Origin: Variovorax boronicumulans
GTDB lineage: Bacteria > Pseudomonadota > Gammaproteobacteria > Burkholderiales > Burkholderiaceae_C
Direction: 5' to 3'
Length of the DNA: 64,000 nucleotides
Assembly: GCF_030812215.1 (NCBI RefSeq)
Contig: NZ_JAUSSG010000003.1
Location: forward strand, 496,001-560,000
Below, one piece after another: positions 16,421-24,306 of the stretch. The notes below the pieces were generated by a model that ran no database searches, had not been told where the DNA came from, and was given only the letters and a program-made list of their open reading frames with translations. The position numbers and the translations under genes are program-made. Each line of letters starts with the position of its first letter. Within the stretch, counting starts at the first letter, position 1.

Positions 16421-17347
16421 TCAGCCTTGCGCTTCGAATCCAGGCGCCTGGCTGATCTCCGAAGGCTTGTAGATCTTGTGCTGCGCGATCGGGCTGCCTG
16501 CGTCGGAAACCACCAGCAGCCGCCAGAGCGGCTCGCGCACCGAGCAAGCCTGTTCTTCGCTGGTGAGCTGGAACTTGGGCGACCCGGTGGAGGTGCCCTT
16601 CACCACGACGCGCAGAAGCGTCGCGCCCTTCGCGTTCGACACCTCGATGCTGTAGCCGATGTTCTTGCTGGTCAGGTCTTCGGCGTTGTAGCCGTAGCCC
16701 TTGAAGTGGCGCATGACGTAGTCCATGGCGGCGGCCTGCACCTCTTCGCGCGAAACGGGTGCGGGCGGTGCGGCGGCTTCCGGCTCGGCTTCGGCCACGA
16801 CCGGCGCGCCGCCTCGCGCGGTGGCGGCCTTCACTTCGGCCTCGCCGGGTGTCCAGCCGCGCGGGCCGCGGACCAGCACCGCGAGCTGCTGCTCGGGTTC
16901 CCAGCTGGCGACGTGCCATTCGGCGTCGTCGCGCACGCGCGTGGACACCTTCGCGGCCTTGTTGCTCTCCAGCTCGGCGATGGCGACCCGGTTGGTCTGC
17001 AGCACGGCCCGGAAGCCCTGGCCTGCGTCGAAGGTGCGCTTGAGCAAGGCAAGGCGGTCTTTCGCGCGCTGGACCTGGAAGGGGCTGCGCGTGCCGCCGC
17101 CCGGGCGATGCTGGGTATCGAGCGATTCGAGGCAGAACCAGCGGTTGCCGGCGCCCACGCTCACATATTCCGCCCAGATGGTCGCGATGACGTTGTCGCC
17201 CGTCGCCAGCCAGGCCTGGTCGAATGGCTTTTCCCGCGCGTCGAACACCCCCATCTTGGCGACGATCTCGACCGGCGTGAGCCGGGGTCCTGAGAGTCGC
17301 ATCTCATCGATGACGGTGAGTACGTGGGGGTCGACTTCCTTGTCCAT
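16421..17347 (-). CDS. DUF3883-domain protein
   Basis: 308 residues. The N-terminal half (to ~150) seems a separate module of no known family; a proline/alanine/glutamate-rich linker follows. The C-terminal ~110 residues match the DUF3883 (NO VEIN C-terminal) pattern: KNIGYSIEVSNAKG, a core strand VVVKGTS, FQLTSEEQACS and WRLLVVSDAG. In this family the strand often carries an EVK triad of the PD-(D/E)XK type; here it reads VVK, so nuclease activity is doubtful. DUF3883 is frequent in restriction and defence proteins. The ATG at 17347 is the first that keeps only family-like sequence; the frame is open further upstream. Confidence 0.65.
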   Translation of the reverse strand: MDKEVDPHVLTVIDEMRLSGPRLTPVEIVAKMGVFDAREKPFDQAWLATGDNVIATIWAEYVSVGAGNRWFCLESLDTQHRPGGGTRSPFQVQRAKDRLALLKRTFDAGQGFRAVLQTNRVAIAELESNKAAKVSTRVRDDAEWHVASWEPEQQLAVLVRGPRGWTPGEAEVKAATARGGAPVVAEAEPEAAAPPAPVSREEVQAAAMDYVMRHFKGYGYNAEDLTSKNIGYSIEVSNAKGATLLRVVVKGTSTGSPKFQLTSEEQACSVREPLWRLLVVSDAGSPIAQHKIYKPSEISQAPGFEAQG

Positions 17348-17474
17348 GCGGGTGGTTTTGTGGCGTGTTTGGGGGGTGGGAGTATGCCGCATCGGGTGCG
17401 GGCGGTGCCGTGTGGCGGGCTGCCGCACACGTCGCCGCGTGCGATCGACATGTGTTCGTTTTAGACTGGAATCC

Positions 17475-17969
17475 ATGGCAAGAGGCATCGTGGTTACCTT
17501 CGTCTCGCGACGCAATTCCCTTCGCAGCAGATTGGCGCATGCCAGCCTTGCGCACCTGGGCGGCAGCCGCTTCACGGTGCTCTCGTGCGGCCAGCCGGGA
17601 AAGATCGCTGCCGACGTCCATCCCGCCGCCGTCGCGGCCCTCGCGAACGCAGGCATCCCCCCGCTGGATGCACCGCCGCGCAGCTGGAACGACCTGACGG
17701 CATCGGGCGCGCCCCGCGCGGAGTTCGTCATCACCCTGGACGAGTCGACGCTTCTCTCCCAACCGCGATGGCCGGGCCAGCCGGATGCGGCGCTGTGGGC
17801 CTTTCCCGACATTGCCGCGATCAGCAACCCCGAAGACGCGTTGCGCGCAGCCATCCAGATGATGTTCGTGCTGCGCCGGCGCCTAGAGCTGTTCGTGAGC
17901 CTGCCGCTCCATGGCGCCGACCGTGCGGCGATCCGCTCGGACCTGCGGGACCTGGCGCACATGCGCTAG
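17475..17969 (+). CDS. ArsC/low-molecular-weight phosphatase homologue lacking the catalytic Cys
   Basis: 164 residues. The fold is that of LMW tyrosine phosphatases/thioredoxin-type arsenate reductases: the start VTFVSRRNSLRSRLA parallels the family's FLCxxNxxRSxxA loop, and later WPGQPDAALWAFPD and LRRRLELFVSLP match ArsC. The nucleophilic Cys is Ser 11, while the loop Asn 14 and Arg 17 are kept. So it should bind an oxyanion but not reduce arsenate or form a phosphocysteine. It is divergent from the DUF3883 gene, whose start is about 130 bases away. Confidence 0.7.
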   Translation: MARGIVVTFVSRRNSLRSRLAHASLAHLGGSRFTVLSCGQPGKIAADVHPAAVAALANAGIPPLDAPPRSWNDLTASGAPRAEFVITLDESTLLSQPRWPGQPDAALWAFPDIAAISNPEDALRAAIQMMFVLRRRLELFVSLPLHGADRAAIRSDLRDLAHMR

Positions 17970-17993
17970 CTGGCGCGCTGCCCCGCGGCGGCT

Positions 17994-18437
17994 TCACATC
18001 GGCGGCATCCTGTCGAACTTCGGCAATGCCGGGTCCAGGAAATCCCATGCGTGGCCGCGCACGCCGTACGTGACCGCCTGCGGTCGATAGCGGCCGGGGT
18101 CGTCCAGGCTTGCGGCATGCACGGTGAACACTTCGGGCATCGCGGCAAAGGTCAGGTACACGGGCGATCCGCAGCGCGGGCAGAACGCGCGGGTCTTCAC
18201 ATGGCCGCTGTCGCCGACCATGTCCCACAACGTCGCTTCGCCGCTGTGCTTCACGCCGGCGCGGGGAAAGGTCAGGTATGAGCCATGGCCGGTGCCGCTC
18301 TTGCGCTGGCAGTCGAGGCATTGGCAATCGTTCTGGAAGACCGGCTCGGCCGAGATCTCGTAGCGGATGGCGCCGCATGCGCAACCGCCGGTGTAGGGCT
18401 GGTCGATCTCTTCTGTTCTTTCGACGATGTCGGTCAT
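17994..18437 (-). CDS. GFA-family (CENP-V/GFA domain) zinc protein
   Basis: 147 residues. Cysteine clusters of the GFA fold are in place: GGCACGAIRY, CQCLDCQRKSG and FCPRCGSPV, which bind structural and exchangeable zinc. The founding member was described as glutathione-dependent formaldehyde-activating, but most homologues have no proven reaction. It ends 25 bases past the opposing ArsC-like gene. Upstream lies a ~195-base gap that holds a 25-base sequence shared with the 3' end of the regulator gene near 27540. Confidence 0.85.
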   Translation of the reverse strand: MTDIVERTEEIDQPYTGGCACGAIRYEISAEPVFQNDCQCLDCQRKSGTGHGSYLTFPRAGVKHSGEATLWDMVGDSGHVKTRAFCPRCGSPVYLTFAAMPEVFTVHAASLDDPGRYRPQAVTYGVRGHAWDFLDPALPKFDRMPPM

Positions 18438-18518
18438 GGCGAGCTCCGTTCCGTTGGTTCCAAAAAATCAGCATGCCGCATGGCGTGATGACCAATCTAT
18501 TCGAGGGAGCGCATCGCA

Positions 18519-18544
18519 AGGGAGTAACAAGATCGTCGCGAATC
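18519..18544. repeat. Copy 1 of a ~25-base repeat (second copy at 27537-27562)
   Basis: GGAGTAACAAGATCGTCG[C/T]GAATC occurs here in an intergenic gap and at 27537-27562 inside the 3' end of a regulator gene, with one mismatch over the 24-base core. The flanking ~10 bases on one side also align loosely. The copies are 9 kb apart and in the same orientation. Confidence 0.6.
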
Positions 18545-18632
18545 GCTGGCTCGGGCCGCGCGGTGGTGCGCGATCTTGACGAGGTTTCCGCTGGATATCA
18601 TCGCGCCCCAGAACAAGCAAAGGAGCGGATTC

Positions 18633-18818
18633 ATGGGGAACAAGGTGCAGGGGGTGATCGCCGTCGTGTGGGGTGGATGGGCAGTGACCCGCTGGATGAA
18701 TCTCCCGCAGGCTGCGGCCGGCGCCGAATCCGGCTACTCGGCCGGAAAATCCGCAGGCATGCTGGTCTTCGCCGTCGTGTTGCTGGCGTTCGGGGCGTAC
18801 AAGCTGTTCAAGCGCTAG
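18633..18818 (+). CDS. Small membrane protein, 61 residues
   Basis: The ATG at 18633 is preceded by a strong AAAGGAG (18619-18625), which decides the start over an earlier in-frame GTG. The product has two hydrophobic segments (about residues 4-20 and 40-57) and ends with the basic tail KLFKR. No family is recognised. It stands alone, with the XRE-type gene converging on it about 100 bases downstream. Confidence 0.6.
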   Translation: MGNKVQGVIAVVWGGWAVTRWMNLPQAAAGAESGYSAGKSAGMLVFAVVLLAFGAYKLFKR

Positions 18819-18916
18819 GCCGCGCAGTCAGTTGCCCTGCGGGGGCCTTCATCGGCGATGCATCAAGCAAGCAAAAGCGCTGCTGCACCCGTCATGGCAC
18901 ATCTTCCTGATGTGCG

Positions 18917-19177
18917 TCATTCGGTGTCCCCTGGATCGATCGTTTTCGTCGCGATGCCATAGAGCGCCAGCATGCCCAGCACGTGCCCGATGGCGACGCC
19001 CGGCTCGCCCGATTCGATCCGCGCGATCGTCTGGACATGAACGCCCAAGCGCGCGGCGGCGGCCGACTGGCCTTCGCCGGCACGGGTGCGTGCCAGCTTG
19101 GCCTGTGCCCCCATGTGCCTGATCGCCTGGAGGGCGTCGCTGTCGATGTCTGCCGAGATGCGTTTGCCTTGAGCCAT
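18917..19177 (-). CDS. XRE-family helix-turn-helix regulator
   Basis: 86 residues, mostly a Cro/CI-type DNA-binding domain: AKLARTRAGEGQSAAAARLGVHVQTIARIESGEPGVAIGHV spans the helix-turn-helix (quoted here as the region of residues ~25-66), with the typical IARIESG recognition segment. Size and composition resemble HipB/antitoxin-like or orphan XRE regulators. It is divergent from the GIY-YIG gene, about 30 bases away, so it could control it. No toxin-like neighbour is seen. Confidence 0.8.
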   Translation of the reverse strand: MAQGKRISADIDSDALQAIRHMGAQAKLARTRAGEGQSAAAARLGVHVQTIARIESGEPGVAIGHVLGMLALYGIATKTIDPGDTE

Positions 19178-19206
19178 GGCGGAGATTGTCGCTGCACAAT
19201 CCGGCC

Positions 19207-19509
19207 GTGCCCCGAACCGTGCCAGACCCTCAGCCCGCGCCCGAACGCGCCTCCACGCCCACCCCGTATTGGCTCTACCTCCTGGAGTGCGAAGGCGGCG
19301 TGTACTACGCGGGCATCGCGCTCGATGTGGAGCAGCGCTTCTTCCAGCACGTATTCGGGCTCGGCGCCAAGTTCACCCGCGCACGTCCGCCGTTGCGCGT
19401 GCTTGCCGCCCGCGTCTATCCGGACAAGGGGGCCGCATTGCGGGCGGAGCTCAAGGTGAAAGCACTGCCCCGAACCCGCAAGCTCGCCTTCTTCGAGGCC
19501 GATACCTAG
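19207..19509 (+). CDS. GIY-YIG nuclease-superfamily protein (YhbQ/UPF0213-like)
   Basis: About 100 residues. The GIY-YIG core reads YWLYLLECEGGVYYAGI with the downstream Arg in VEQRFFQH, then the UPF0213-type RPPLRVLAARVYPDKGAALRAE region. Small single-domain members are seen in many proteobacteria, and some cut damaged DNA. The start is uncertain: a TTG at 19186 lies too close to GGAG, so I chose the GTG at 19207. The gene is divergent from the XRE regulator. Confidence 0.75.
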   Translation: MPRTVPDPQPAPERASTPTPYWLYLLECEGGVYYAGIALDVEQRFFQHVFGLGAKFTRARPPLRVLAARVYPDKGAALRAELKVKALPRTRKLAFFEADT

Positions 19510-19542
19510 TTCGCGGTCCGCCGCAGGAAGAGAGAAAAGCGC

Positions 19543-21228
19543 ATGGCGACAAAGATGCTCCTGGATTTCCTCGCTTCTGTCCGCGGCAAGGCGTTGCCAC
19601 TGCGAATCGAGGCCCGGTCGGCGCTTCGCGCGGTCCTCGCGCTGGGCCTTGCCGCCGTGCTCGCGGCCTGCTCCAGCTTGCCTCCGCAGGTCGCCGCGCC
19701 GCCGACCACCGCCATCGGCGACTACGCGCAGACGCCCCTTGGCGCCATCACGCAGAAGGTGCTCCCCACCGATGGCCGCTCGGGGTTCCGTCTCCAGCCC
19801 TATGGTCCCAATTCGTTCGCCACACGCATCGAACTCACGAAACTCGCCACCCGCAGCCTCGACGTGCAGTACTACCTGCTGCCAGGCGACAACACCGGCC
19901 GCGCGCTGATGCGCGCAATGCGCGATGCCGCCGAACGCGGCGTTCGGGTGCGCCTGCTGGTCGACGACCTCTACACCTCCGGCGAAGACGACCTGCTGCT
20001 CGGCCTGGCCAGCTACCCCAACGTCGAGGTGCGCCTGTTCAATCCGTTTCCGGGCGGCCGAAGCAGCATGGCCACCCGCTTCATCAGTTCGGGCGTGTTC
20101 GAGTTCCGCCGCGTCAACCGGCGCATGCACAACAAGCTCTTCGTTGCCGACAACGCGGCGGCCGTGGCCGGTGGCCGCAACATGGCCGACGAGTATGTGA
20201 TGAACGCCGAGGGCAGCAACTTCATCGACATGGACACCTTCGCGGCCGGACCGGTGGTGCGCGACCTGTCCGCCGAGTTCGACCACTACTGGAACAGCGA
20301 GGTCGTGTATCCGCTCGAGCGTATCGCGCACAGCGGGTTGAGCCGCGCGCAGCTGCAAGACCACTTCGAGCGCCAGACCGCGATGGCCAGGCCGCCCGAG
20401 GCGACCGAGATCCCGCGGGACGGCAGGCCGCTGCATCCGAGCCCGGGCGATCCGCCCTTGCTGCCGCTCGAGCTCGTGCCCATGCTCAATCTTCCGTTCG
20501 AGCTGGCGAAGCGCCAACTGAGTCCGCTGCTGTGGGCCAACGCACGCGTCCTGTTCGATCCGCTCACGAAGACGCAGGGGCTCAACGAGCGCGAAGGCTC
20601 GATCAAGGGCACCGTCACCGAAGGCGTCGTCCGGTGGCTCATGACGGCCGACAAGAACATCAAGATGGTGTCGCCCTATTTCGTGCCCAGCGACGAGGCC
20701 GTGGCGAACCTCGTGCGGGCGCGCAAGGCCGGCCTGGGCGTGGAGCTGGTGACCAACTCGCTTGCATCGACCGACGAGCCCTGGGTCTACGTGGGCTACT
20801 GGCCGCACATCAGGGAACTGCTGGCGGCGGGCGTTTCCATCTCCGAGATCAGCCCCTCGCTGAGCGTGAAGCGGCGCAAGCTCGGCGTCTTCGGGCACCG
20901 CACCGGCGCGCTGCACATGAAGAACGCGATCCTCGACCACAAGGAGGTGTTCCTCGGCTCGATGAACCTCGACCCGCGCTCCGCGAGGCTCAACACCGAG
21001 CTGGGCATCATCATCCAGAGCGAGGAAATGGCGCGGCAGCTGGAGAGCTTCGCGGACGCGGGCAGCGCCTACACGCTGCGCCTGGGCGCCAATGGCCAGA
21101 GCGTCGAATGGGTGGAGGAAGACGACGACGGCAAGCAGACGGTGTTCGACGTGCCGCCCGAAACCACCGCGTGGCAACGCCTGCGGCTGCGCCTCCTGGC
21201 GCCGTTCATTCCCGAGCAGGAGCTGTAG
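19543..21228 (+). CDS. Lipoprotein phospholipase D-family protein (ClsC-like)
   Basis: 561 residues. The N-terminus ends in a lipobox, LAAVLAAC, so it is likely a lipoprotein. Two HKD motifs mark the phospholipase D/cardiolipin synthase fold: HNKLFVAD (about residue 197) and HMKNAILD (about residue 460), each followed by the G-G/S-N element (GGRNMADEY, GSMNLDPRS). ClsC-type enzymes make cardiolipin from phosphatidylglycerol and phosphatidylethanolamine. Exported members also exist as antibacterial lipases, but no secretion genes are near. It follows the GIY-YIG gene by 33 bases. Confidence 0.88.
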   Translation: MATKMLLDFLASVRGKALPLRIEARSALRAVLALGLAAVLAACSSLPPQVAAPPTTAIGDYAQTPLGAITQKVLPTDGRSGFRLQPYGPNSFATRIELTKLATRSLDVQYYLLPGDNTGRALMRAMRDAAERGVRVRLLVDDLYTSGEDDLLLGLASYPNVEVRLFNPFPGGRSSMATRFISSGVFEFRRVNRRMHNKLFVADNAAAVAGGRNMADEYVMNAEGSNFIDMDTFAAGPVVRDLSAEFDHYWNSEVVYPLERIAHSGLSRAQLQDHFERQTAMARPPEATEIPRDGRPLHPSPGDPPLLPLELVPMLNLPFELAKRQLSPLLWANARVLFDPLTKTQGLNEREGSIKGTVTEGVVRWLMTADKNIKMVSPYFVPSDEAVANLVRARKAGLGVELVTNSLASTDEPWVYVGYWPHIRELLAAGVSISEISPSLSVKRRKLGVFGHRTGALHMKNAILDHKEVFLGSMNLDPRSARLNTELGIIIQSEEMARQLESFADAGSAYTLRLGANGQSVEWVEEDDDGKQTVFDVPPETTAWQRLRLRLLAPFIPEQEL

Positions 21229-21273
21229 TTGGGCGCCGATATGATCGGCGCCAAACAACCGCGGAGACCGGCG

Positions 21274-22845
21274 ATGCGCGTGCACCGAAAGCCCCCTTCC
21301 TCACTGGCCCGCTTCGCGACCGCATTGCTGTTCGCAGCCTTGCCGCTCAAGGCCGCGCTGGCCGCACCCGCCGACGAGCCCGCCGCCTGGCCCACCGCAG
21401 GCTGGACCGCGAGCACGCCCGAAGCACAGGGCATGGATTCGGCAGCGCTCGCCAAGCTGGTCGAACGCGGCGAGGCGAACGGCCTGGACAGCATCCTCAT
21501 CACGCGCCACGGCAAGGTGGTTGCCGAGGCCTACTACGCACCGTACCGCGCGGGCCTCAAGCACACGGTCAACTCGGTCACCAAGGCCGTCGTCGGCACG
21601 CTCACCGGCATGGCGATTCAAGACGGCCTGCTGGCCTCGCGCGACCAGCCCGTGCTCGCGTTCTTTCCCGAACGCACGGTGGCCAACGCCGATGCCGCCA
21701 AGAAGTCGATCACCCTCGGCCATCTGCTCGACCAGACCTCGGGCCTCGACTGGAAGGAGAAGCTCGATGCCGGCGTGCCCGAGAGCCTGATCCAGCTGCG
21801 CCGCAGCCGCGACTGGCAGGGCTTCGTGCTCGACCGCCCGATGGCGCAGGCGCCCGGTGCGGGCTTCAACTACAACAGCGGCAACTCGCACCTGCTGTCG
21901 GCCATCGTCGCGAAGAAGACCGGCGGCAGCACGCTGGCCTATGCGCAGAAGCGCCTGTTCGAGCCGTTGGGCATCGGCGACGTGCGCTGGACCCGGGACC
22001 CGCAGGGCATCGAGGCCGGTGGCTTCGGCCTCTACCTGCAGCCGCGCGACATGGCCAAGATCGGCTATCTCTACCTTCGCAAGGGCCAGTGGGCGGGCCG
22101 GCAACTGCTGCCCGCCGACTGGGTGGAGCAGGTGTTCAAGGCGTCCGTCGACATGGGCTTCGGTGCCGCGCCGGCCTTCAGCTATGCCAACGGCTGGTGG
22201 ACCATTCCGGAGAAGCGCGCCTATATCGCGGCGGGCTACAACCGGCAACTGATCGTCGTGCTGCCCGAGGTCGACGTGGTGGCCGTGACCACGAGCCGGC
22301 GCAACTTCCGGCTGCCGCCGTTCATCGACATGGTCACCGCCGCCGTCCGCTCGGCCGGGCCGCTGCCCGCGGACACCGCCGCAGAGGCGCAGCTGGCCGA
22401 TCGCATTCGCGATGCAGCCGTCGAGAAGCCCAGTGCGGTCGGTCCGACGCCCGAGCTTGCGGCGGCGATCTCCGGCAAGGTCTGGCAGTTCGATCGCAAT
22501 GCGCTCGGCGTGAGCCGCCTGGTGCTCGACCTGAAGGCCGCCACGCCGAGCTACGAGATCGTGTTCGACCGCGGTGACGAGGGCGCGACCGGAGCGGCTG
22601 TGCAGCCTTTCACCGGACCGCTCGGGCTCGACGGCCTCTACCGCGTCAACGGCAAGGCCCCCAACGCGCCGGTCGCGGTCAAGGGCAGCTGGGTCGACGC
22701 GCAGAGCTTTCGCATCGACTCGCGCGTGCTGGGAGAAGACGAGGTGACGATGTACACCCTGCGCTTCGACGGCCAGCGGGTGAATGTGGCCTTCGAGAAC
22801 AACCGCGGCTTCAAGACGCAGATGCAGGGGCGGGCGGCGCAGTAG
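21274..22845 (+). CDS. Exported beta-lactamase-family serine hydrolase
   Basis: 523 residues; the start at 21274 has GGAGA five bases upstream, better than earlier in-frame options. A signal peptide (LARFATALLFAALPLKAALAA) leads to a class C beta-lactamase/esterase domain with SVTK (catalytic Ser and Lys) and YNSGN (the YxN motif). The C-terminal ~140 residues are a separate beta-rich domain seen in such hydrolases. Likely a periplasmic esterase or D-aminopeptidase-like enzyme, not a resistance gene by itself. Its 3' end overlaps the opposing methyltransferase gene by 35 bases. Confidence 0.85.
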   Translation: MRVHRKPPSSLARFATALLFAALPLKAALAAPADEPAAWPTAGWTASTPEAQGMDSAALAKLVERGEANGLDSILITRHGKVVAEAYYAPYRAGLKHTVNSVTKAVVGTLTGMAIQDGLLASRDQPVLAFFPERTVANADAAKKSITLGHLLDQTSGLDWKEKLDAGVPESLIQLRRSRDWQGFVLDRPMAQAPGAGFNYNSGNSHLLSAIVAKKTGGSTLAYAQKRLFEPLGIGDVRWTRDPQGIEAGGFGLYLQPRDMAKIGYLYLRKGQWAGRQLLPADWVEQVFKASVDMGFGAAPAFSYANGWWTIPEKRAYIAAGYNRQLIVVLPEVDVVAVTTSRRNFRLPPFIDMVTAAVRSAGPLPADTAAEAQLADRIRDAAVEKPSAVGPTPELAAAISGKVWQFDRNALGVSRLVLDLKAATPSYEIVFDRGDEGATGAAVQPFTGPLGLDGLYRVNGKAPNAPVAVKGSWVDAQSFRIDSRVLGEDEVTMYTLRFDGQRVNVAFENNRGFKTQMQGRAAQ

Positions 22846-23683
22846 CCGTCGCCGCGATCATCCAGCAGGCGGCGGTGAAGCGCACTTCGTCGCCATGCAC
22901 GAACGGATCGAAGGCGGTGCGCAGGGTGTCGGTGACCTGCCGGCGTGTCGCCTCGTCCGTGTCTTCCAGAACCTGGCCGACAGCGCCGAGCCGCGTGAAA
23001 TAGCCGACCAGTTCCTTCTCGGGATAGGTGCAGTTCACATCGATCGGCTGGATGTCGATCTCGCCCCATCCGCTCTCCTGGAGGATGGACGCGACCCGGT
23101 GCCGGTCTGCAAAGGCGAACTGCCCCGGCGCGCCCGGCGCGCGCACTGGCAGGTTCGGCAGCAGCGGCGCCGCTGCGCGCTCGGCGGCGGTCATGTAGGG
23201 GTTCTCCGCGGCGCTTCGCCATGCGATGGCCCGGAGCCGTGCGTGGGTGCTCGATGCTCGGCGCAGGTTCGCGAAGGCGGCCACGGGGTCGTCGAAGAAC
23301 ATCACGCCGAAGCGCGAGATCACGAGGTCGAAACTCGCGGCCTCGAAGGCGTGGGCCTGCACGTCGGCGGCAATGAAACGGGCCGTCGAGCCTTCCCCTG
23401 CGGCGCGTTTGCGAGCGACCGCGACCATCGGTTCCGAGATGTCGACGCCGAGGCAGTCGCCTTGCGCGCCGGCTACCCGGGCGGCGGCCAGCGTGGTGCC
23501 GCCCGTTCCGCAGCCGACGTCGAGTACCCGTCGCGCGGAGGTGGCGCGCACCGTGTCGGCGAGCAGGTCCTCGAACGGGGCGAACATCCGGTCGAGCGTC
23601 GCCTGTGCGTCGATCCAGGCGCGGCCTGCGCGTCCGTTCCAGAGCACGGCCTGGTCGGTGGGGGTGGGTTGCGTGGCGTCCAT
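22811..23683 (-). CDS. SAM-dependent methyltransferase, probable MerR target
   Basis: 290 residues of class I methyltransferase fold. Motif I is VLDVGCGTGGTTLAAA, motif II has LGVDISEPM, and SFDLVISRFGVMFF covers the motif IV region; this resembles the UbiE/COQ5-like group often annotated as arsenite or small-molecule methyltransferases, but no metal-binding cysteine triad is seen. It is divergent from a MerR regulator, and the shared promoter carries a near-perfect MerR-type palindrome, so it is probably controlled by it. The start is the ATG at 23683. Confidence 0.85.
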   Translation of the reverse strand: MDATQPTPTDQAVLWNGRAGRAWIDAQATLDRMFAPFEDLLADTVRATSARRVLDVGCGTGGTTLAAARVAGAQGDCLGVDISEPMVAVARKRAAGEGSTARFIAADVQAHAFEAASFDLVISRFGVMFFDDPVAAFANLRRASSTHARLRAIAWRSAAENPYMTAAERAAAPLLPNLPVRAPGAPGQFAFADRHRVASILQESGWGEIDIQPIDVNCTYPEKELVGYFTRLGAVGQVLEDTDEATRRQVTDTLRTAFDPFVHGDEVRFTAACWMIAATATAPPAPASAS

Positions 23684-23736
23684 GGTGTCTGTGTCCTTTG
23701 CGTGCCTCTGCAAAAAGGCGGAAGCTAGACTGTGCA

Positions 23737-23756
23737 ACTTCAAGTCGACTTGAGGT
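23737..23756. promoter_or_regulatory. MerR/SoxR-type palindromic operator
   Basis: The 20 bases ACTTCAAGTCGACTTGAGGT form a palindrome with one mismatched pair. On the minus strand a TTGACC overlaps its edge as a -35-like element for the methyltransferase gene. Long dyads with CCTCAAGT halves between -35 and -10 are typical of SoxR and other MerR-family sites. It lies 7 bases before the GTG of the MerR gene, so it can repress that gene as well. Confidence 0.65.
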
Positions 23757-23762
23757 CAAGCG

Positions 23763-24242
23763 GTGCAGCATCTGGACATTGCCGAGGTGGCGCAGCAGTC
23801 GGGCATTCCGGCCTCGACGCTGCGGTTCTACGACGAGAAGGGGCTGATCGCTTCGACCGGCCGGCGCGGACTGCGCCGCCTGTTCGATCCGGGCGTGCTG
23901 GAGCGGCTGGCATTGATTACCGTGGGCCGCGCCGCCGGTTTTTCACTCGATGAAATCGCCCGCATGTTCGCGCCGGAGGGCGCGCCGCGCATCGACCGGC
24001 AGATGCTCGCCGCCAAAGCCGACGAGCTCGACCGCACCATCCGAAAGCTGGGCGCCATGCGCGACGGCCTGCGCCACGCGGCCGTGTGCCCCGCACCGAG
24101 CCACATGGAATGCCCGACGTTCCGCCGCATCCTGAAGGCGGCCGGGTCGGGCGCCATCGGCGGGCGAAAGAAGAGGAAATCACCTCACCCGCCGGGGAAT
24201 CAAATCCTGACACAACCGGACCCAGGAACGAGGCGAAACTAG
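23763..24242 (+). CDS. MerR-family transcriptional regulator
   Basis: 159 residues from a GTG. The N-terminal MerR winged helix reads IAEVAQQSGIPASTLRFYDEKGL, then a long coiled dimerisation helix to ~residue 105. Near the end of that helix two cysteines (CPAPSHMEC) could bind a metal or respond to redox, but the SoxR iron-sulfur cluster pattern of four Cys is absent. The C-terminal tail is basic and irregular. It should distort the spacer of the shared promoter and switch on the divergent methyltransferase gene. The inducer is unknown. Confidence 0.85.
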   Translation: MQHLDIAEVAQQSGIPASTLRFYDEKGLIASTGRRGLRRLFDPGVLERLALITVGRAAGFSLDEIARMFAPEGAPRIDRQMLAAKADELDRTIRKLGAMRDGLRHAAVCPAPSHMECPTFRRILKAAGSGAIGGRKKRKSPHPPGNQILTQPDPGTRRN

Positions 24243-24306
24243 GGCGCTACCCAAGTACACAAACACAGGCCTCGCGCCACCTGCCTCGCTGCTCAGGAAA
24301 ATAATC

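Noticed and set aside
18892..21285. Long leftward frame opposite the phospholipase gene
   Set aside because: Antisense shadow; it is rich in His, Arg and Gln and has no recognisable fold. The true gene at its end is the 86-residue XRE regulator.
19176..22577. Very long rightward open frame (over 1100 codons) across the phospholipase and hydrolase genes
   Set aside because: It is an out-of-phase shadow of two well-supported genes; the translation is Arg/Ala/Gly/His-rich without any domain.
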